NCBI GenBank assembly: GCA_963974915.1
Contig: CAXBES010000004.1
Span: 150,941 to 214,940 of the forward strand
Length of the DNA stretch: 64,000 bases
Direction: 5' to 3'
Source of the DNA: CAXBES01 sp963974915
GTDB taxonomy: Bacteria; Bacteroidota; Bacteroidia; Flavobacteriales; Flavobacteriaceae
The notes beneath the pieces were generated by a model. It was not told the DNA's origin, did no database searches, and saw only the letters and a program-made list of their open reading frames with translations. Each line of letters begins with the position of its first letter. Within the stretch, counting starts at the first letter, position 1. This document shows positions 61,982-64,000 of this stretch, in pieces. The position numbers and the translations under genes were made by a program.

Positions 61982-63901
61982 ATGAAAGCAAAACTTCTAT
62001 ACGCCATTATGGCTCTCTTGGGATCTTTAACTTTCGCCCAAACCGGAATTAACTACAAAGCGGTTATAAAAGATAGTGGAGGAAACATAGTCGCAAGTCA
62101 GCCGGTAGATGTTCAATTCATTATTTTTGAAGGGGCTGCATTAACTAACAATGTTTATCAGGAAAGTCATGCCACAATTACAGATGCCAACGGAATTTTG
62201 ATCGTAAATATTGGCAAAGGAACTACAACCGACGTATTTACCGATATTTCCTGGGGTGATGATAAACATTGGCTCAATGTACAGGTTGATACCGGGGCAG
62301 GATTAGTAGATATGGGAACCACACAGTTTATGGCGGTGCCATACGCGCTACATTCCGCCAATGTAACAGGCTTAGAGGCTCTCGATGAGGGCAATGGTGT
62401 CGGTTATCGATTATTAAACTCGAACCCCATTTACTATGGAAATATTGGCTCCAGAGCCGTCGATTTAAGTTATGGGGGTGACTCAGGATATGATGCCGGA
62501 CAGGGTGCTGTTGGTTTAGGGTCAGTGACAATGGGACAATATACTACTGCCAATATTGGCTCAGTCGCCATGGGCTATGGAACCTCTGCTACCGGTCAAT
62601 ATTCAACGGCTATGGGGAGTAATACTAATGCGTCCGGACCATTTACGGTTGCCATGGGCGAATCTTCATCGGCTTCAGGTTTATACGCAACAGCATTGGG
62701 AGTTGGAACCAATGCAAATGGATTGGCTTCTACGGCTATAGGGCGTTTTAATATAGGTGGCGGAAATCCATCAATCTGGATTGATACAGATCCTTTATTT
62801 GAAATTGGTAATGGTTCCGGAATTGGATCAAAATCTAATGCTCTAACCGTATTAAAAAATGGTAGCGTTATAGCACCAAGTTTAGATATGGCAGAAATTA
62901 CCGATAATAAATCCTTAATTACCAAAGAATATGCCGACACTAATTATTCTGGCGGTGGATCTACGGGCTTGGAATTGATAAATGAAGGCGCTGGTCCGGG
63001 CTGGAGATTTGTAGGCGCAAACCCAAATAATTTTGGAGATATTGGTTGGGGTGCTGTGGATTTAAGTGTTCAAGATTTGAATTCAACAACTAGTGGTGCA
63101 ACAGGTCAATATTCGGTTGCTACGGGGTTAAGAACCATAGCAAGCGCGAACCATTCTACTGCTATGGGGTATTATTCCATTGCATCCGGAATGTATTCAA
63201 CCGCAATGGGAAATAATTCGGTTGCCAGTGGGGAAACTGCAACAGCCATTGGTTGGAGTGCCAACGCTCTGGGAGACTATTCGATTGCGGTAGGAACCGT
63301 CGCGACCAGCGCAGGAAATAATTCGGCGGCGATAGGAGAGGGAGTTATAGCAGATGATCCTAATTCAATAGTAGTGGGATCGTATAATGATCCAAATACC
63401 TATAGTAATACCGTTTTTCAAGTAGGCAATGGTACTTTACCTGCTCCTTCAAATGCTTTAACGGTTTTAAATAATGGGGATGCTATTTTGGCTGGTACAC
63501 TTACCCAGAGTTCAGACATACGTCTTAAAAACGATATTCAAGATCTGGAATACGGTTTAAATGAAGTTTTGGCACTACAACCAAAATCTTACCATTGGAA
63601 AAAGCATACTAGTTTCAGAAAATCACTAGGCTTAATTGCGCAAGACGTAGCTTCGGTTATAACTGAAATTGTTCACGAAACCGAAGATGATGAGAAGACT
63701 TTAAGCATTAGTTATATCGAACTGATTCCGGTGTTAATAAAGGCGATTCAGGAGCAGCAGTTAATCATAATTGGTCAAAATGCGGAAATCTCCGATCAAG
63801 CATCAGAAATAGCAATTCTTTCCGAAGAAATCAACAAAATTAACGAGTTGAGCCAACGTATCAAGCAATTAGAATCAAACAAGAAAAACCTTCAGCAATG
63901 A
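61982..63901 (+). CDS. YadA-head/tail-fibre-like surface protein with S74 chaperone domain (paralogue 4)
   Basis: A 639-residue protein with signal peptide to LTFAQ and the conserved N-terminal domain (TGINYKAVIKDSGGN, about 21-128). Two head modules follow (about 130-320 and 330-500), each starting GLExxxEGxGxGxR and rich in STAMGxxxxASG repeats. The S74 chaperone (about 513-600: SDIRLKNDIQDLEYGLNEV, LGLIAQDVASVITEI, YIELIPVLIKAI) and a coiled coil (about 605-639) end it. It has its own putative regulated promoter. It overlaps the next paralogue by an ATGA. Confidence 0.86.
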   Translation: MKAKLLYAIMALLGSLTFAQTGINYKAVIKDSGGNIVASQPVDVQFIIFEGAALTNNVYQESHATITDANGILIVNIGKGTTTDVFTDISWGDDKHWLNVQVDTGAGLVDMGTTQFMAVPYALHSANVTGLEALDEGNGVGYRLLNSNPIYYGNIGSRAVDLSYGGDSGYDAGQGAVGLGSVTMGQYTTANIGSVAMGYGTSATGQYSTAMGSNTNASGPFTVAMGESSSASGLYATALGVGTNANGLASTAIGRFNIGGGNPSIWIDTDPLFEIGNGSGIGSKSNALTVLKNGSVIAPSLDMAEITDNKSLITKEYADTNYSGGGSTGLELINEGAGPGWRFVGANPNNFGDIGWGAVDLSVQDLNSTTSGATGQYSVATGLRTIASANHSTAMGYYSIASGMYSTAMGNNSVASGETATAIGWSANALGDYSIAVGTVATSAGNNSAAIGEGVIADDPNSIVVGSYNDPNTYSNTVFQVGNGTLPAPSNALTVLNNGDAILAGTLTQSSDIRLKNDIQDLEYGLNEVLALQPKSYHWKKHTSFRKSLGLIAQDVASVITEIVHETEDDEKTLSISYIELIPVLIKAIQEQQLIIIGQNAEISDQASEIAILSEEINKINELSQRIKQLESNKKNLQQ

Positions 63902-64000
63902 GAAATTCAATTATTTATATCGCATTACTAATTTCGACAATTGTTTTTTCGCAAAGCGGAATTAATTACAAAGCAGTTATAAAGGATAGTGGTGGAAACA
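63898..64000 (+). CDS. Start of a fifth adhesin paralogue (cut by window edge)
   Basis: ATG at 63898 overlaps the preceding stop. The 34 visible residues are a signal peptide (MRNSIIYIALLISTIVFSQ) followed directly by SGINYKAVIKDSGGN, the family N-terminus. The gene runs off the window. Length and C-terminal type are unknown. Confidence 0.9.
   Translation, partial: MRNSIIYIALLISTIVFSQSGINYKAVIKDSGGN

Noticed and set aside
56966..64000. Prophage tail region
   Set aside because: S74 chaperone domains occur in phage spikes, but no other phage gene is visible. Each protein has its own Sec signal peptide and the array follows a membrane sensor, so a cellular surface family is more likely. Sequence past 64000 could change this.

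Overview
The window looks like a chromosomal segment of a marine-type member of the Flavobacteriaceae (Bacteroidota). The signs are low GC content, weak Shine-Dalgarno signals, TAnnTTTG-like -7 promoter boxes, a type IX secretion (T9SS) sorting-domain protein, a sigma/FecR/TonB-receptor trio, a one-protein hybrid two-component regulator with an AraC output domain, a bacillithiol biosynthesis gene, and many lipoproteins with short SxC-type signal peptides. No rRNA, CRISPR array, phage module or classical insertion sequence is visible.

Layout. 1-11.6 kb: a histidine-degradation operon (hutI-hutG-GNAT), a PLP sulfur-amino-acid lyase, bshB1, a tRNA-His locus carrying a small GIY-YIG gene between two copies of the tRNA 3' end plus terminator, an M28 peptidase, an MBL/rhodanese sulfur enzyme, and an unknown gene pair. 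11.6-17.5 kb: a copper-handling cluster (P-type ATPase, DUF305-like membrane protein, CusB-like adaptor, small metal-binding lipoprotein). 17.5-26.1 kb: stress and membrane genes (Usp, ArsC-like, AhpD-like, acid phosphatase, an atypical sigma factor, patatin, cardiolipin synthase and a DUF6134-type gene broken by an in-frame TGA). 26.1-31.1 kb: a duplicated tRNA-Ser 3' flank, a nitroreductase, cbpA/cbpM, Hsp20 and a DegT aminotransferase. 31.2-36 kb: an operon of five lipoproteins, one a CHAT/caspase-like peptidase and one interrupted by an in-frame TAG. 36-45 kb: core genes (ribBA with a degenerate second domain, lptG, lolA, ftsK, a VWA protein, dgkA). 45-50.7 kb: a Kazal-domain lipoprotein divergent from sigma/FecR/TonB receptor. 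50.7-53.7 kb: tpx, prx, nhaC. 53.8-64 kb: the hybrid two-component regulator followed by a 49-residue peptide gene and a tandem array of at least five paralogous YadA-head/tail-fibre-like surface protein genes, the last cut by the window edge.

The most interesting signal is regulatory. Four promoters share one architecture: two TGTTACA-like half-sites exactly 21 bp apart, followed 30-31 bp later by a -7-like box. They lie upstream of the hybrid regulator, the 49-residue peptide plus first adhesin, the adhesin at 61982, and the CHAT-peptidase lipoprotein operon 22 kb away. A 21-bp period matches the half-site spacing known for AraC-family proteins, and the regulator ends in an AraC domain. I infer a regulon in which one membrane sensor controls itself, a tandem adhesin family and a surface-anchored CHAT-type peptidase operon. 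Function and secretion route remain unproven.
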